Of a DNA stretch of 64,000 bases, positions 1 through 9,123 are shown in pieces. Numbering within the stretch: position 1 is the first letter of the stretch; every line of letters begins with the position of its first letter. The translations under genes and the position numbers were made by a program. This stretch comes from PGYR01 sp046290495. GTDB taxonomy: Bacteria; Bacteroidota; Ignavibacteria; Kapaibacteriales; UBA2268. The stretch is taken from assembly GCA_046290495.1 (NCBI GenBank), contig JBKAGT010000005.1:1240001-1304000 (forward strand), written 5' to 3'. The notes under the pieces are model-generated. The model searched no databases. It was not told the DNA's origin and worked only from the letters and a program-made list of their open reading frames with translations.

Positions 1-78
1 AATAGAATGAAAAATGCCAAGTTCTCCCACTCTGATTTGGCTGGGTTGCTCACCAAGTATGAGTTGAAGGTGGTGTAA
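1..78 (+). CDS. C-terminal fragment of a gene cut by the left edge
   Basis: Frame 1 is open from base 1 to a TAA at 76-78 and gives the last 25 residues of a protein, ending in KYELKVV. The other two plus frames stop at once. The stop lies 11 bases from the convergent stop of the next gene, in keeping with the tight packing of this genome. The fragment is too short to assign a family, and coding status rests only on the open frame and the spacing. Confidence 0.45.
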   Translation, partial: NRMKNAKFSHSDLAGLLTKYELKVV

Positions 79-89
79 AAGAGAAACTT

Positions 90-1943
90 CTAATCTCTCC
101 CTCCTACCAAAAGCATCCCTCGCATAGTATATATTTTACTACCTTTTTCATAGTGTATTGAGTTAATAATCAGCTTATATTTTGCAGTTTCCTTTTCAGT
201 GTAAAAAGTCAAATCTTCTTGTTGTACTGGCACATTTGACTCATGTTTTAGACTGTATATTTTTGATATATTGAACTCAAAATCATCTCCCTCATAATTA
301 ACTATCAATGATTTATTATCCTTACTGAATTCCATTTTATTAATTCCCATACCTTCAGGTGAAAATTGTGCTGTGTTAGTATAGGTTGCATAGCTGATTT
401 CAATCGATTTGTCATATCCACTTATGTTGTAGCTTATCTTATTCTCCGAATTGAGATATATTCTATTATCTCTGTATGATTTATGCCTATCCAAACCCAT
501 AGTATTATAAATCAGATAAGCGACAGAATTGTTATTTACATAATGTTGCTCCGATGTATCACGCACATAGACTATTTTTTCTAAATCCTGCTCGAAGTAC
601 TTTGTCATATCTTTATAGTTATGGAAGGTAGATAGATAGTTAACTATAGAGAAAATCTCTTCGTTATCTGAACTATCTACTTTTGCTTGATTCCCTGACT
701 CCACTTTTTCATGCAAGGTAGGCAGACTGTCCGTTTCCCAAATCACCTCATCTACTATCTTTCCATTTTCTAGCATCCCATTCTTACTGAGCAAATTCTC
801 TAATCTCCCAATTTGAGAGCTCTCACTAACAGAGAACATCCCCCATGGACCAAATGAAGAAAGCACCAATATAATGGTCAAGCTAATAGGAATAAACTTA
901 ATGTTCGTCCTGCCGATGAGGAAATAGATAATCACAATAGTCAGCCATACACCAAGCATCAGTATGACATATCTATTGATTGTAAAACCATAATCACCTA
1001 TTCGCATCAGAATAGCAAAGTAGAGCATAGCTACAAGAGGTATTAGTGTAAGGTAATACGATTTGGTGAATCGCTTTATCCATTTGTTCTCCCCACTATT
1101 TCCATAAGGTTGAATAAGCAAGAATGTAAGCATACCCAGTACGGATATACCAATCACCAAGTATGAAACGATACCTTTGGGCCAGTCCCAAGAGAGGAGT
1201 ATTTTCAACTCATAGCTATAAAGTATTAGCAAATAAACTAATAGCAAAGGTAGTAATATAAACTGAGAGAAGACTTTCAGTCCCTTTGGGTAAACTCTAA
1301 TAGAATCTAGTGTATGAATATCTTTGGGCAGTTTGGCAGCATAGAACCAAGTGTTGAACACTGTAACAATAACAACGAAAATATTCATATAAACAGTTTC
1401 TTCTATGTCCAAATCGAAAAGACCGTGGAGTGCTCCTAGTGCAATTGCAATTCCTAAATAGAGTACACCGGAATAGAGAATTGCCTCCATCAACCTAAGG
1501 AATAGCGCTTTGTTATAATTCCAAAATCCATTCTCTTCACCTCGCTTGATAAATGGCATAAATGCAACCATAAGATGTACGGCAATATTATAAATAGCAT
1601 ATTTCATGTAGGGAATAAAATAATTGACGGCTATATCTTGGTCAGGAAAGCTGATGTAGACTAATGCAAGGAGTACAAACCCAATCACTACGCTGAAATA
1701 GTAATTAGCTGCTGAAAAATTTAGCTTTTCAGATAACAGCTTTATAACCACAAACAGCGGTATACCCAAGGCAGCTGTAAGCATATAATGGACAAAGACT
1801 ATTTGTGAGTTTTTGTCCACTCCTTCTTCGATTAATATGATAGCAAATATAGCTGTCAGAGCAGACATTATGATTGCGAATGGGAACCTTAGGAATGCAG
1901 ACTTTGCCTGGTTGGCTAGTTCATCAATTGATGGAAACTTCAT
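90..1943 (-). CDS. DUF4153 family polytopic membrane protein
   Basis: This 617-residue protein has about a dozen hydrophobic segments in residues 18-375. A soluble C-terminal part of about 240 residues follows, rich in Asn, Ser and Tyr. The layout (short cytoplasmic start SIDELANQAKSAFLRFP, long membrane domain, extracytoplasmic tail) fits DUF4153 proteins, which are common in Bacteroidota and have no established biochemical role. The start ATG at 1943 is the only one giving the conserved amphipathic N-terminus. It stands alone, with a convergent neighbour downstream. The family call comes from memory of similar proteins; function is unknown. Confidence 0.75.
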   Translation of the reverse strand: MKFPSIDELANQAKSAFLRFPFAIIMSALTAIFAIILIEEGVDKNSQIVFVHYMLTAALGIPLFVVIKLLSEKLNFSAANYYFSVVIGFVLLALVYISFPDQDIAVNYFIPYMKYAIYNIAVHLMVAFMPFIKRGEENGFWNYNKALFLRLMEAILYSGVLYLGIAIALGALHGLFDLDIEETVYMNIFVVIVTVFNTWFYAAKLPKDIHTLDSIRVYPKGLKVFSQFILLPLLLVYLLILYSYELKILLSWDWPKGIVSYLVIGISVLGMLTFLLIQPYGNSGENKWIKRFTKSYYLTLIPLVAMLYFAILMRIGDYGFTINRYVILMLGVWLTIVIIYFLIGRTNIKFIPISLTIILVLSSFGPWGMFSVSESSQIGRLENLLSKNGMLENGKIVDEVIWETDSLPTLHEKVESGNQAKVDSSDNEEIFSIVNYLSTFHNYKDMTKYFEQDLEKIVYVRDTSEQHYVNNNSVAYLIYNTMGLDRHKSYRDNRIYLNSENKISYNISGYDKSIEISYATYTNTAQFSPEGMGINKMEFSKDNKSLIVNYEGDDFEFNISKIYSLKHESNVPVQQEDLTFYTEKETAKYKLIINSIHYEKGSKIYTMRGMLLVGGRD

Positions 1944-2024
1944 ATTCTTTCCTGTTGATATTCTTAAAGATAGATAAAAATATAACTAAAATATATTGAT
2001 TTTGTTGCGTGCAATGTTCAGGAA

Positions 2025-2672
2025 TTATTCAATTAGTAAGTAAACAATATAGAAATGTTCTATATCATAATCGCTATACCATTTTCCTGGATTTTCCGTG
2101 TCCAGTATGCAATACCAGGACATATTCTCATCTATTTCATAGGGTGGATTATAAGCTAATATAGGAGTTGCTTCCCCAACTGGAATCATATATTTATTGT
2201 TTGTTTTATTCATCACTCTTAGAGAATACATTTTATTAGATTTCAATTTCTTCTTTCGTTCTAATTTATTGATTTTAAAAATTGCATCAGTTGTGCTCTC
2301 TTGTTGTTGCATAGCTACATGAATCTCATATCTCTCATCTTCTTTTTTGAAGCGAACTGCATCACAAGCATTGTAAACATGAACGTATTGTTCACCATTC
2401 ATTTCAAACTCATGCTCTTCGTCTTCGCAAGTTAGTCCGAAATCATCTGTTTTTATTAATTCCCCTTTCTCATATTCTTCCATAATTAATTTGAAAGTTT
2501 TACCCCTCATCAATGTGTCCTCGCAAACAATAGAAATCATTTTAATTCCATTCAAATTATTTGCTAATTTTTGTTTTATGTCTTTCACATATTCAAATTT
2601 TATCTCTGTAGAATCTTTAGAGTATATAGATATATTGGCTACAATAAATATTAAAATCAATAGATGTTTCAC
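2025..2672 (-). CDS. Secreted protein of unknown function
   Basis: The 215-residue protein begins with a clear signal peptide (MKHLLILIFIVANISIYS), so export is likely. The mature part is rich in Lys, Glu and Tyr with alternating polar and hydrophobic stretches, suggesting a small beta-rich periplasmic or surface protein. No cysteine lipobox and no T9SS tail are visible. It is very AT-rich, like the other orphan genes in this window. I recognise no family. It sits alone between the DUF4153 gene (same strand) and the divergent PPK2 pair, so its own promoter must lie in 2673-2850. Confidence 0.7.
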   Translation of the reverse strand: MKHLLILIFIVANISIYSKDSTEIKFEYVKDIKQKLANNLNGIKMISIVCEDTLMRGKTFKLIMEEYEKGELIKTDDFGLTCEDEEHEFEMNGEQYVHVYNACDAVRFKKEDERYEIHVAMQQQESTTDAIFKINKLERKKKLKSNKMYSLRVMNKTNNKYMIPVGEATPILAYNPPYEIDENMSWYCILDTENPGKWYSDYDIEHFYIVYLLIE

Positions 2673-2850
2673 TTTAGTCTCCTGTTACTATTAAATCAAC
2701 TTCCATTTAGTACTATAAAAGTAAGGATTATGTTACGACATTGCAAATATTTACAACCTTGGTACTTTTTTTTACACATTTCGGACTCAAATGTATTAAT
2801 TGATTATATTACTATTAACAAAAATAGTTTGAATTAAAATATATAAATTT

Positions 2851-3699
2851 ATGGGCTTTACTGAAGAACAACTGCTAGGTGCTAAGCGAAGGAAAGAACT
2901 AATAGCCATAGCAAAAGAGAACGACATTAATATTAAGTCAGCGAAGAAGAAGTATAAGTATGAATCGAATTTACAAAAGCTTCAAGCTGAGTTAGTAAAG
3001 CTACAGAAGTGGATTGCTCAGAACAATAAGCGGGTTATAGTAATACTTGAAGGGCGTGATGCCTCTGGAAAAGGTGGTGCAATAAAAAGATTCATAGAAC
3101 ACATGAACCCCAGAACTTCAAGAACTGTGGCACTAACTAAACCCACTGAAGTAGAAAAGGGACAATGGTATTTCCGCCGATATATTAAGGTATTACCTAA
3201 TCCTGGTGAAATTGTCTTTTTTGATAGAAGTTGGTATAATCGTGCTGTTGTTGAGCCGGTAATGGGGTTTTGCACGAAATCACAATATGAAAAATTCATG
3301 GTGCAAGTACCAGAGTTTGAACATTTGCTGTACGAAGATAATTTGAAGATTATCAAATTTTGGTTTTCTATCTCAAAAGAGGAGCAGAAAAAGAGATTTG
3401 AAGGGCGACTAAACAACCCTTTGAAACAATGGAAATTCAGTCCAGTGGATATGAAAGGACAAGAGCTATGGGATGATTATACTAAATACAAAGAGCAAAT
3501 GTTTAGTAAGACACACACTAACTATAGTCCATGGATTATAGTAAAAACCAACGATAAAAAAGAAGCTCGGTTAGAAAGCATAAGACACGTGTTGTCTCAA
3601 TTTGATTATGAAGGGAAAGACGAAGCTGAGATTTCACTACTCCCTGATCCAAATGTAATTATGCGTTACCACAGAAGTGTAGTTCAAATAGATGTCTAA
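2851..3699 (+). CDS. ppk2: Polyphosphate kinase 2, first of a tandem pair
   Basis: PPK2 enzymes move phosphate between polyphosphate and nucleoside di- or monophosphates in the cytoplasm. The 282-residue protein shows the Walker A motif GRDASGKGG at 68-76, the HMNPR lid-proximal stretch at about 84-88 and the Walker B-like FFDRSWYNRA at 123-132. These match class I PPK2 proteins, and length and order match single-domain members. A second copy follows after 6 bases, so both are probably co-transcribed. Whether the two copies prefer ADP/GDP or AMP cannot be read from the sequence. An inorganic pyrophosphatase lies far away at 57.4 kb. Confidence 0.93.
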   Translation: MGFTEEQLLGAKRRKELIAIAKENDINIKSAKKKYKYESNLQKLQAELVKLQKWIAQNNKRVIVILEGRDASGKGGAIKRFIEHMNPRTSRTVALTKPTEVEKGQWYFRRYIKVLPNPGEIVFFDRSWYNRAVVEPVMGFCTKSQYEKFMVQVPEFEHLLYEDNLKIIKFWFSISKEEQKKRFEGRLNNPLKQWKFSPVDMKGQELWDDYTKYKEQMFSKTHTNYSPWIIVKTNDKKEARLESIRHVLSQFDYEGKDEAEISLLPDPNVIMRYHRSVVQIDV

Positions 3700-3705
3700 T
3701 TTAAA

Positions 3706-4485
3706 ATGAATAATGAAATGAATTTAAGTAAAGAAGATTTAGACCTGCTAAACTCAAAAATTGGTTTACACAGCTTATTCAAAAGTAAGAAAGTCAATGT
3801 AAAAAAAGCATTGGAAGAATCTAGATACTTTTTGGAAATGAAGAAAAAACAAACTGAACTAATCAAACTTCAGAATTGGGTTATTGAAAATGAAAAGAAA
3901 GTAGTTATAATTTTTGAAGGTAGGGATGCTGCAGGTAAAGGTGGTGCAATACGAAGAACCACAGAATATATGAACCCAAGACACTTTAGGGTAGTAGCAC
4001 TGAACAAACCCACAGAAGATGAGCGTAAACAATGGTTTTTCCAAAGGTATGTAAATAAATTACCAAAGCCAGGTGAGATAGTATTATTCGATCGTAGTTG
4101 GTATAACAGAGCTGTAGTTGAGCCAGTGAATGGGTTTTGTACTGATGAGCAATACAAAGTCTTCATGTCTCAAGTAAATGATTTTGAGAAAATGCTCATT
4201 CAGTCTAATACCTATTTGATTAAGTTTTATTTCTCAATCACAAAAGATGAGCAAGCGCGAAGATTTAAAGATATAAAAAGCGATCCACTGAAAAGATGGA
4301 AAATGACTGCTGTAGATGAGAAGGCACAGGAACTATGGGACGATTATACAGCTTATAAACAGAAAATGTTCGAAGAGACTAACACTGAATTGTCCCCTTG
4401 GAATATAATCAATGCCAATAAAAAGACAGATGCTCGTTTGGAAGCCGTTAATCACATTTTGAATAAGATTCCATACAAGGAATAG
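3706..4485 (+). CDS. ppk2: Polyphosphate kinase 2, second of a tandem pair
   Basis: This 259-residue paralogue of the preceding gene has Walker A GRDAAGKGG at 72-80, EYMNPR at about 87-92 and LFDRSWYNRA at 127-136. The sequence runs colinearly with the first copy but diverges strongly at both ends, so this is an old duplication rather than an assembly repeat. The start could be 3706 or the in-frame ATG at 3718; both give a full domain. Tight spacing to the upstream copy indicates one transcript. The two subunits might form mixed oligomers or split substrate specificity (inference). The stop faces a convergent gene only 2 bases away. Confidence 0.93.
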   Translation: MNNEMNLSKEDLDLLNSKIGLHSLFKSKKVNVKKALEESRYFLEMKKKQTELIKLQNWVIENEKKVVIIFEGRDAAGKGGAIRRTTEYMNPRHFRVVALNKPTEDERKQWFFQRYVNKLPKPGEIVLFDRSWYNRAVVEPVNGFCTDEQYKVFMSQVNDFEKMLIQSNTYLIKFYFSITKDEQARRFKDIKSDPLKRWKMTAVDEKAQELWDDYTAYKQKMFEETNTELSPWNIINANKKTDARLEAVNHILNKIPYKE

Positions 4486-4487
4486 AA

Positions 4488-4856
4488 TTAGTCTGCAGCC
4501 TCATCTACTAATGAAAGAAGCCACTTTATATCTTCTTCTATAATCTCCTCTGGGCTGTTGAATTTTATTCTTTTGGCGTTTTTCCCTTTACCACTAAACT
4601 TTAGTCTTTCGTGGTCTATTTCATCTACATTGTGAACATAGAGCATACAGCTATCTTGGCTACCTTCTTGCAGCCCACATAGTAAATTTTGCAAATTCCC
4701 ACGACTATATAAAGTAAGCTTTACTTTTGCACCTCCGTAGGCATTTTCTTCCAAATCATCGAAGTAGTCTGAGATTATTCCTCTCAACTTCTTGCCCATT
4801 TCATGAGCTTTTGATCCTTCAGTAAAAATATTATCAAATTCTGCTTTAGTTAACAT
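4488..4856 (-). CDS. Small DUF1801-like protein
   Basis: The 122-residue soluble protein has no signal peptide or membrane segment. The pattern of a central YGGAKVKLTLYSRG strand region and a later KFSGKGKNAKRIKFNSPEEI stretch resembles DUF1801/YdhG-type small alpha-beta proteins, whose function is poorly defined. The similarity is judged by eye and is only moderate. The next gene on the same strand, 79 bases upstream, is another small protein of similar build (TfoX-N-like), so the two may share a transcript. Its 3' end meets that of the second PPK2 gene. Confidence 0.6.
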   Translation of the reverse strand: MLTKAEFDNIFTEGSKAHEMGKKLRGIISDYFDDLEENAYGGAKVKLTLYSRGNLQNLLCGLQEGSQDSCMLYVHNVDEIDHERLKFSGKGKNAKRIKFNSPEEIIEEDIKWLLSLVDEAAD

Positions 4857-4935
4857 ATATATCCGTATTTAAAATCTTTAAAAGTTATTAGTTTTTAGTA
4901 ATTCATATTTGGGTAGTACGAAGTTTGCTACTTAT

Positions 4936-5259
4936 TTATTTGGTCTCCTCAACAGTAAAGTTCAGTGATTTTAAGGCAAGATTTTCCCATTCTCCAGAAT
5001 ATTTCTGTGGAACTTCTAGCCAATTCTTCATTCCATTGCCTTTACCTTTAGGATTCCAATTGCCTGCCTTGGGGTTGTCATCACAAAACTTTGCAATAGC
5101 ATCAGCACCAATTTTGAAAACTAAGCTATCATTATATAAAACTACAAACGCTTTTCTGCCAACCTTTAAGCATCTTTTACCAAACATAAGACCATCAGCC
5201 GTATTATGAGTAGCCGACAGTTTTTTGTTAATTCTATCAAATTCTACTTCTGTTACCAT
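4936..5259 (-). CDS. TfoX N-terminal domain protein
   Basis: At 107 residues this is about the length of a stand-alone TfoX N-terminal domain. The typical signature is visible: LMFGKRCLKVGRKAFVVLY near residues 24-42, then LVFKIG, a GNWNPKGKG turn, and MKNWLEVP followed by W-x-x-LALKSL. Stand-alone TfoX-N proteins are frequent in Bacteroidota and are not shown to regulate competence. No signal peptide is present. It probably shares a transcript with the downstream DUF1801-like gene. Confidence 0.75.
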   Translation of the reverse strand: MVTEVEFDRINKKLSATHNTADGLMFGKRCLKVGRKAFVVLYNDSLVFKIGADAIAKFCDDNPKAGNWNPKGKGNGMKNWLEVPQKYSGEWENLALKSLNFTVEETK

Positions 5260-5279
5260 ATATAACCCCTAATTTCTTA

Positions 5280-7088
5280 CTAGTTTACTATTACTTTTGC
5301 AATAGAAGTGCTATTTGGAGAATTAAGCACTATAAAATAAACACCTGCAGAAAGGCTACTCATATCCACAGATTCATTAGTAATACCTTTGGTTGCCACT
5401 TTGTCAGCAGTCTTGTATAATACATTACCATTTAGTCCCATAACTGTAAAACTGTATGTTCCAGCTTTTTGGACGAATAGTTCTAAATCAGCAATATTAT
5501 TATCAGTTACATGTACTGAGACAATTTTATTTACTGACGATATCTTGTTAACTACCTCTACGCTCGATGGCCCTAACCCAACTCTAGCAGTATACACACT
5601 TACATCACCACTATTTTCCCTGCCATCTGCCCACACAGGTATAAACTCTTCACCATTGTTCAACAACATATTATACTCCCCTACACCAAATCCATTATTT
5701 CGCAATCCAATTTTACTAAAATCACTAGAAAGTGTGCTTAGTGGCTCTGGGTCAGTGAAGTTTTCTCCACCATCAGATGAAGTTTGAATCACATAGAAAG
5801 TCTGCAAATCACTATCCATATCAATTGTTCTGTCATAATAAGTTACCGCCAAAACACCCTGGCTATTTACCGAGAGTGATGGATAATAGTTAGATACTGG
5901 CTTTTCAGGTGAATCCAAATTTAGGACTTTTGGAGTATCCCAGCTAGTGCCACCATCATTTGATTTTGTAAAGTATATATCCATTTTTCTACCAGCATTA
6001 CCATTTATCCCATTAGCCGTCCAAGCAACATACAGATTATTCTTATGAGGGCTCAATTCATTATTATCCGCCACAATCATAGGAGCTGGATACAGTCTTC
6101 TTACTGTTATACCAGGTATTGTATCAAGTGTACCCGATTGGTCAAAAATTGAACGCGGAAGATTGAAATCTGTGATTTTCTTTTTTTCTGCAAAAGAACC
6201 ACCCAAATCATCAGTAGTTGTATAATACAGGGCCAAATCACCACTCTTAAAACCATTATATAAAATGTGTACTCTTTGGTTTGCATCAACTGATGCCGTA
6301 GCAAATTGTACTATATCAAAATCACCTTGACTAACTTGTACTGGTTCAGAGAAGTTCTCATCTCCATTCTTTTTTACAGCCATATATATATAAGAATTCT
6401 GACCACTTTGAGATGATTGTGACAATGTGTAAACCGTAATTATATCATTGTTATCAGTTACTGTCATCCATTGTTTATCAGGCAATTCTATTTGATTTGT
6501 AGAAAGGTTTTCTGAAAGGGAAATAAATGGCTCATCGGTATTCTGCCACGTTGCACCGCCATCGTCTGAATAAGCCCAATAGAGTGCTCCATATATTCTA
6601 CCATTTACATTCTGGAAGAAGTAAAGCCAAGATAGGTAAGCTCTGCCATTATTATCAAACACCAAGATTGGGTCTCCTCCCCCTATGATAAAGGACTGAG
6701 GATAGTTTAGAGTAGTTGTCTCAAAATTACTCTTATTCCATGTTTTGCCATCATCCTTGGTATAATAAACAGAGCAGTATAAATCTGGGAATCCTCCAGT
6801 TGTAACATCTTGGTAAATTGGAGAAACTATAATATTGTTCTTATCTGTAGGATTTATTGCAGCATGAACTTCAGATTCAACGGCAGAACTTGGTTTGATA
6901 GAGATTTTATTCTCACCATCTTGTACTCCGCTTTCCTTATCTGTAATAACTCCATTATGATTCTCCAATCCAATATAATTCATATTCGAATCGAGTTTGA
7001 ATTTCATTTCTCTTTCTATCATATTGATAGGCTGAGCCAATAGCTCAATACCCATAAATAATAAAGTTAGTAATAATATTTTTTTCAT
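5280..7088 (-). CDS. Exoalpha-sialidase-like BNR propeller with T9SS tail
   Basis: The 602-residue exported protein has signal peptide MKKILLLTLLFMGIELLAQ. Residues of about 60-500 carry several Asp-box (BNR) turns of the SxDGGxTW type, such as YTKDDGKTWNKS, YSDDGGATWQ, KSNDGGTSWD and SSDGGENF, the mark of sialidase-fold beta-propellers. The last 80 residues (ending SAGVYFIVLNSPN, then KVIVN) have the features of a T9SS type A sorting domain. Such propellers can be glycosidases or simple binding proteins; I see no basis to claim sialidase activity. The next T9SS cargo gene lies upstream on the same strand with a 26-base gap, so the two may be co-transcribed. Confidence 0.85.
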   Translation of the reverse strand: MKKILLLTLLFMGIELLAQPINMIEREMKFKLDSNMNYIGLENHNGVITDKESGVQDGENKISIKPSSAVESEVHAAINPTDKNNIIVSPIYQDVTTGGFPDLYCSVYYTKDDGKTWNKSNFETTTLNYPQSFIIGGGDPILVFDNNGRAYLSWLYFFQNVNGRIYGALYWAYSDDGGATWQNTDEPFISLSENLSTNQIELPDKQWMTVTDNNDIITVYTLSQSSQSGQNSYIYMAVKKNGDENFSEPVQVSQGDFDIVQFATASVDANQRVHILYNGFKSGDLALYYTTTDDLGGSFAEKKKITDFNLPRSIFDQSGTLDTIPGITVRRLYPAPMIVADNNELSPHKNNLYVAWTANGINGNAGRKMDIYFTKSNDGGTSWDTPKVLNLDSPEKPVSNYYPSLSVNSQGVLAVTYYDRTIDMDSDLQTFYVIQTSSDGGENFTDPEPLSTLSSDFSKIGLRNNGFGVGEYNMLLNNGEEFIPVWADGRENSGDVSVYTARVGLGPSSVEVVNKISSVNKIVSVHVTDNNIADLELFVQKAGTYSFTVMGLNGNVLYKTADKVATKGITNESVDMSSLSAGVYFIVLNSPNSTSIAKVIVN

Positions 7089-7114
7089 GTTTCTATTCTC
7101 TTTATATAATCTAT

Positions 7115-8107
7115 TTATTTTCTAGTTATCACTCTTTGTAGCTTGTAAACACCATTACTATTTTTTGCTACTACTTGCAGGATATAATTCCCTACTGCCA
7201 AATTATTTTCATAATTTATGTCAAAAGTATATTTTCCTTTCTCATGACTACCTTTGTTTACAGCTATGATCTTTCTTCCTTGTAAGTCCCATATCTCCAA
7301 CTCTATGTTAGAATACTTTTTCAAAAGTATAGGAATCTTCAAATTTTCCTTGAACGGATTAGGGTAAACTTCTCCAAGTTCCATTACTTTATATATTTCT
7401 CTTTCTTGGTATCCGACATTTGTCTTCGTACTTCCATCTACAGCAACTTGTAAGAATGACTCATAACCATCTTCGCCTTTTTCTAAAGTAGCTAATTGAT
7501 GCTCATAACCATCAGCAAACGAGAAGTCTTGTGACAACCCTACAGGGTCGTTTTCTGTACCATATACCTCGCTATTATCAGCATAGAGTTGGTTTTTAGG
7601 CTGCACATCGAATGTAAATTGTGAGACAGCTGAATAAGAAGAACTAACAAAAACTTGAAAATGAATGTGGCATATTCTACCTGGATAAATACCAGGGAAC
7701 ACCGTGACAAATTCCACTTCTCCATTAGCATCAGCTATTTGATAACCTCGCAGGTGAGTATCCTCGGTATTTCCTTGATTGCTTCCAGTATTATAACCCG
7801 AATAAATACCATTCTTATCACAATGCCATATATTTACTCTCACATTAGGCATTGGTGTGCAACCGTCAACATCTACGATTCTCATCTTCATTTTGAGTCT
7901 TACACCTTCTTGCCCCTCGGTGATATCCTGTCTGAAAAAGAAGCTATTCTCACCCAAATCTAATGGGAATGGGCCAGCTGTTTCGGAAGGAACAAGGACA
8001 CAGTCCTCACTAGGGCTTAGTTTGTCTGGATTATCATTTGCTCTAAGAGGCAAGCTAAGTCCAGCACCTATCAAGCCTACCGATTTTAGGAAATCTTTTC
8101 TATTCAT
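7115..8107 (-). CDS. Secreted intradiol ring-cleavage dioxygenase with T9SS tail
   Basis: Residues of about 38-230 form an intradiol dioxygenase domain (the protocatechuate/catechol dioxygenase family, which opens catechol rings between the hydroxyls using Fe(III)). The four iron ligands appear intact: Tyr102 in GIYSGY, Tyr141 in GIYPGR, and His147 and His149 in CHIHF. The N-terminus MNRKDFLKSVGLIGAGLSLP is a signal peptide with a weak twin-arginine-like NRKDF start. Residues 245-330 (GEVYPNPF to the KLQRVITRK end) are a T9SS sorting domain. A cell-surface or extracellular aromatic-ring dioxygenase is unusual; substrate unknown. It lies directly upstream of the BNR gene. Confidence 0.9.
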   Translation of the reverse strand: MNRKDFLKSVGLIGAGLSLPLRANDNPDKLSPSEDCVLVPSETAGPFPLDLGENSFFFRQDITEGQEGVRLKMKMRIVDVDGCTPMPNVRVNIWHCDKNGIYSGYNTGSNQGNTEDTHLRGYQIADANGEVEFVTVFPGIYPGRICHIHFQVFVSSSYSAVSQFTFDVQPKNQLYADNSEVYGTENDPVGLSQDFSFADGYEHQLATLEKGEDGYESFLQVAVDGSTKTNVGYQEREIYKVMELGEVYPNPFKENLKIPILLKKYSNIELEIWDLQGRKIIAVNKGSHEKGKYTFDINYENNLAVGNYILQVVAKNSNGVYKLQRVITRK

Positions 8108-8247
8108 TGTATTTATCCAATTTCTGTATATCTAAGATACGAAATTATTTTGAGATGGGTTTATAAGATATTTGCTGAAAAGCGAAATTTTGTAATTAAA
8201 TTTACTATATTCATTAAATGCAATGAATATAAATTAAAAAATGCTTT

Positions 8248-9123
8248 ATGGGTAAAAAACTAACAGTATATATGACAGAGGGAACCGCTACAGGGCCTAG
8301 AATAAGTGAAATAGGTAATTGGGTAGGTAAAGCAGTCTACAGCCCTAGGGCTATGGTTTCAAAAATCATGACTCGTCCAGAGTTCAACAATCCAGGTGTT
8401 TATTGTCTAAAAGGTGATCCAATAGATGATAATTACGATGAAAGAGTTTACATAGGTGAAGCAGAAAATTTGAAAGTGAGATTAAAACAACATTTAGCTG
8501 ATGCAAAAAAAGACTTTAAAGAATTAATAATTTTTGTCAGTAAAGATGAGTTGTTAACAAAGACACAAATAAGATATTTGGAATCTAGGTTGGTACAAAT
8601 GGCTTTAGATGCTAAAACTGCTGAAATAGATAATGGTAATTCACCATCGTTACCAACTTTACATGAAGCTGACATTTCTGACATGGAGTATTTTTTAGAC
8701 CAAATAAAATTAATTTTACCAATCATGGGTTTTCGATTTTTAATACCCACAACTATTTCAAATTATTCTTCTAATTTAGAGAAACATGATTCAAGTACTC
8801 ATGAAACTTACTTTATTAAAACGAGCACATTCAATGCTACAATGAAAGAAACTGATCAGGGTTATATAGTATTGAAAGGTAGTGAAGCAAAGACTTCCTT
8901 ATCCAAATCCTGCACTTCAACTTATAGGCGGATGAGAGAAAAACTATTAGAATCAAAAGTTTTAATTCTAATGAAAAACAGATATGTTTTTTCTGAAGAT
9001 ACAGTTTTTAATAGCCCCAGTGCAGCATCAAATATGGTATTAGGTCGTAATTCAAATGGTTTTGTTGAATGGGTGACAAAAGATGGGAAAACTTATAAAG
9101 AAGTACAAGAAAATATCAATTAG
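8248..9123 (+). CDS. GIY-YIG nuclease family protein with DUF4357
   Basis: The 291-residue protein carries a GIY-YIG endonuclease core: PGVYCL at 49-54, RVYIGEAENL at 66-75, Arg78 in the KVRLKQH helix, and the catalytic-type Glu112 in RYLESRL. The C-terminal 100 residues (from TFNATMKETDQGYIVLKGSEA) match DUF4357, a small domain often attached to GIY-YIG or restriction-related proteins. The combination is widespread in accessory gene sets; its biological role is not established. It is AT-rich and stands alone, and its last 8 bases overlap the 3' end of the convergent membrane-protein gene. Confidence 0.88.
   Translation: MGKKLTVYMTEGTATGPRISEIGNWVGKAVYSPRAMVSKIMTRPEFNNPGVYCLKGDPIDDNYDERVYIGEAENLKVRLKQHLADAKKDFKELIIFVSKDELLTKTQIRYLESRLVQMALDAKTAEIDNGNSPSLPTLHEADISDMEYFLDQIKLILPIMGFRFLIPTTISNYSSNLEKHDSSTHETYFIKTSTFNATMKETDQGYIVLKGSEAKTSLSKSCTSTYRRMREKLLESKVLILMKNRYVFSEDTVFNSPSAASNMVLGRNSNGFVEWVTKDGKTYKEVQENIN

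Noticed and set aside
2491..2694. 67-residue plus-strand frame opposite the secreted orphan
   Set aside because: Lies over the signal peptide region of the opposite gene; no support.
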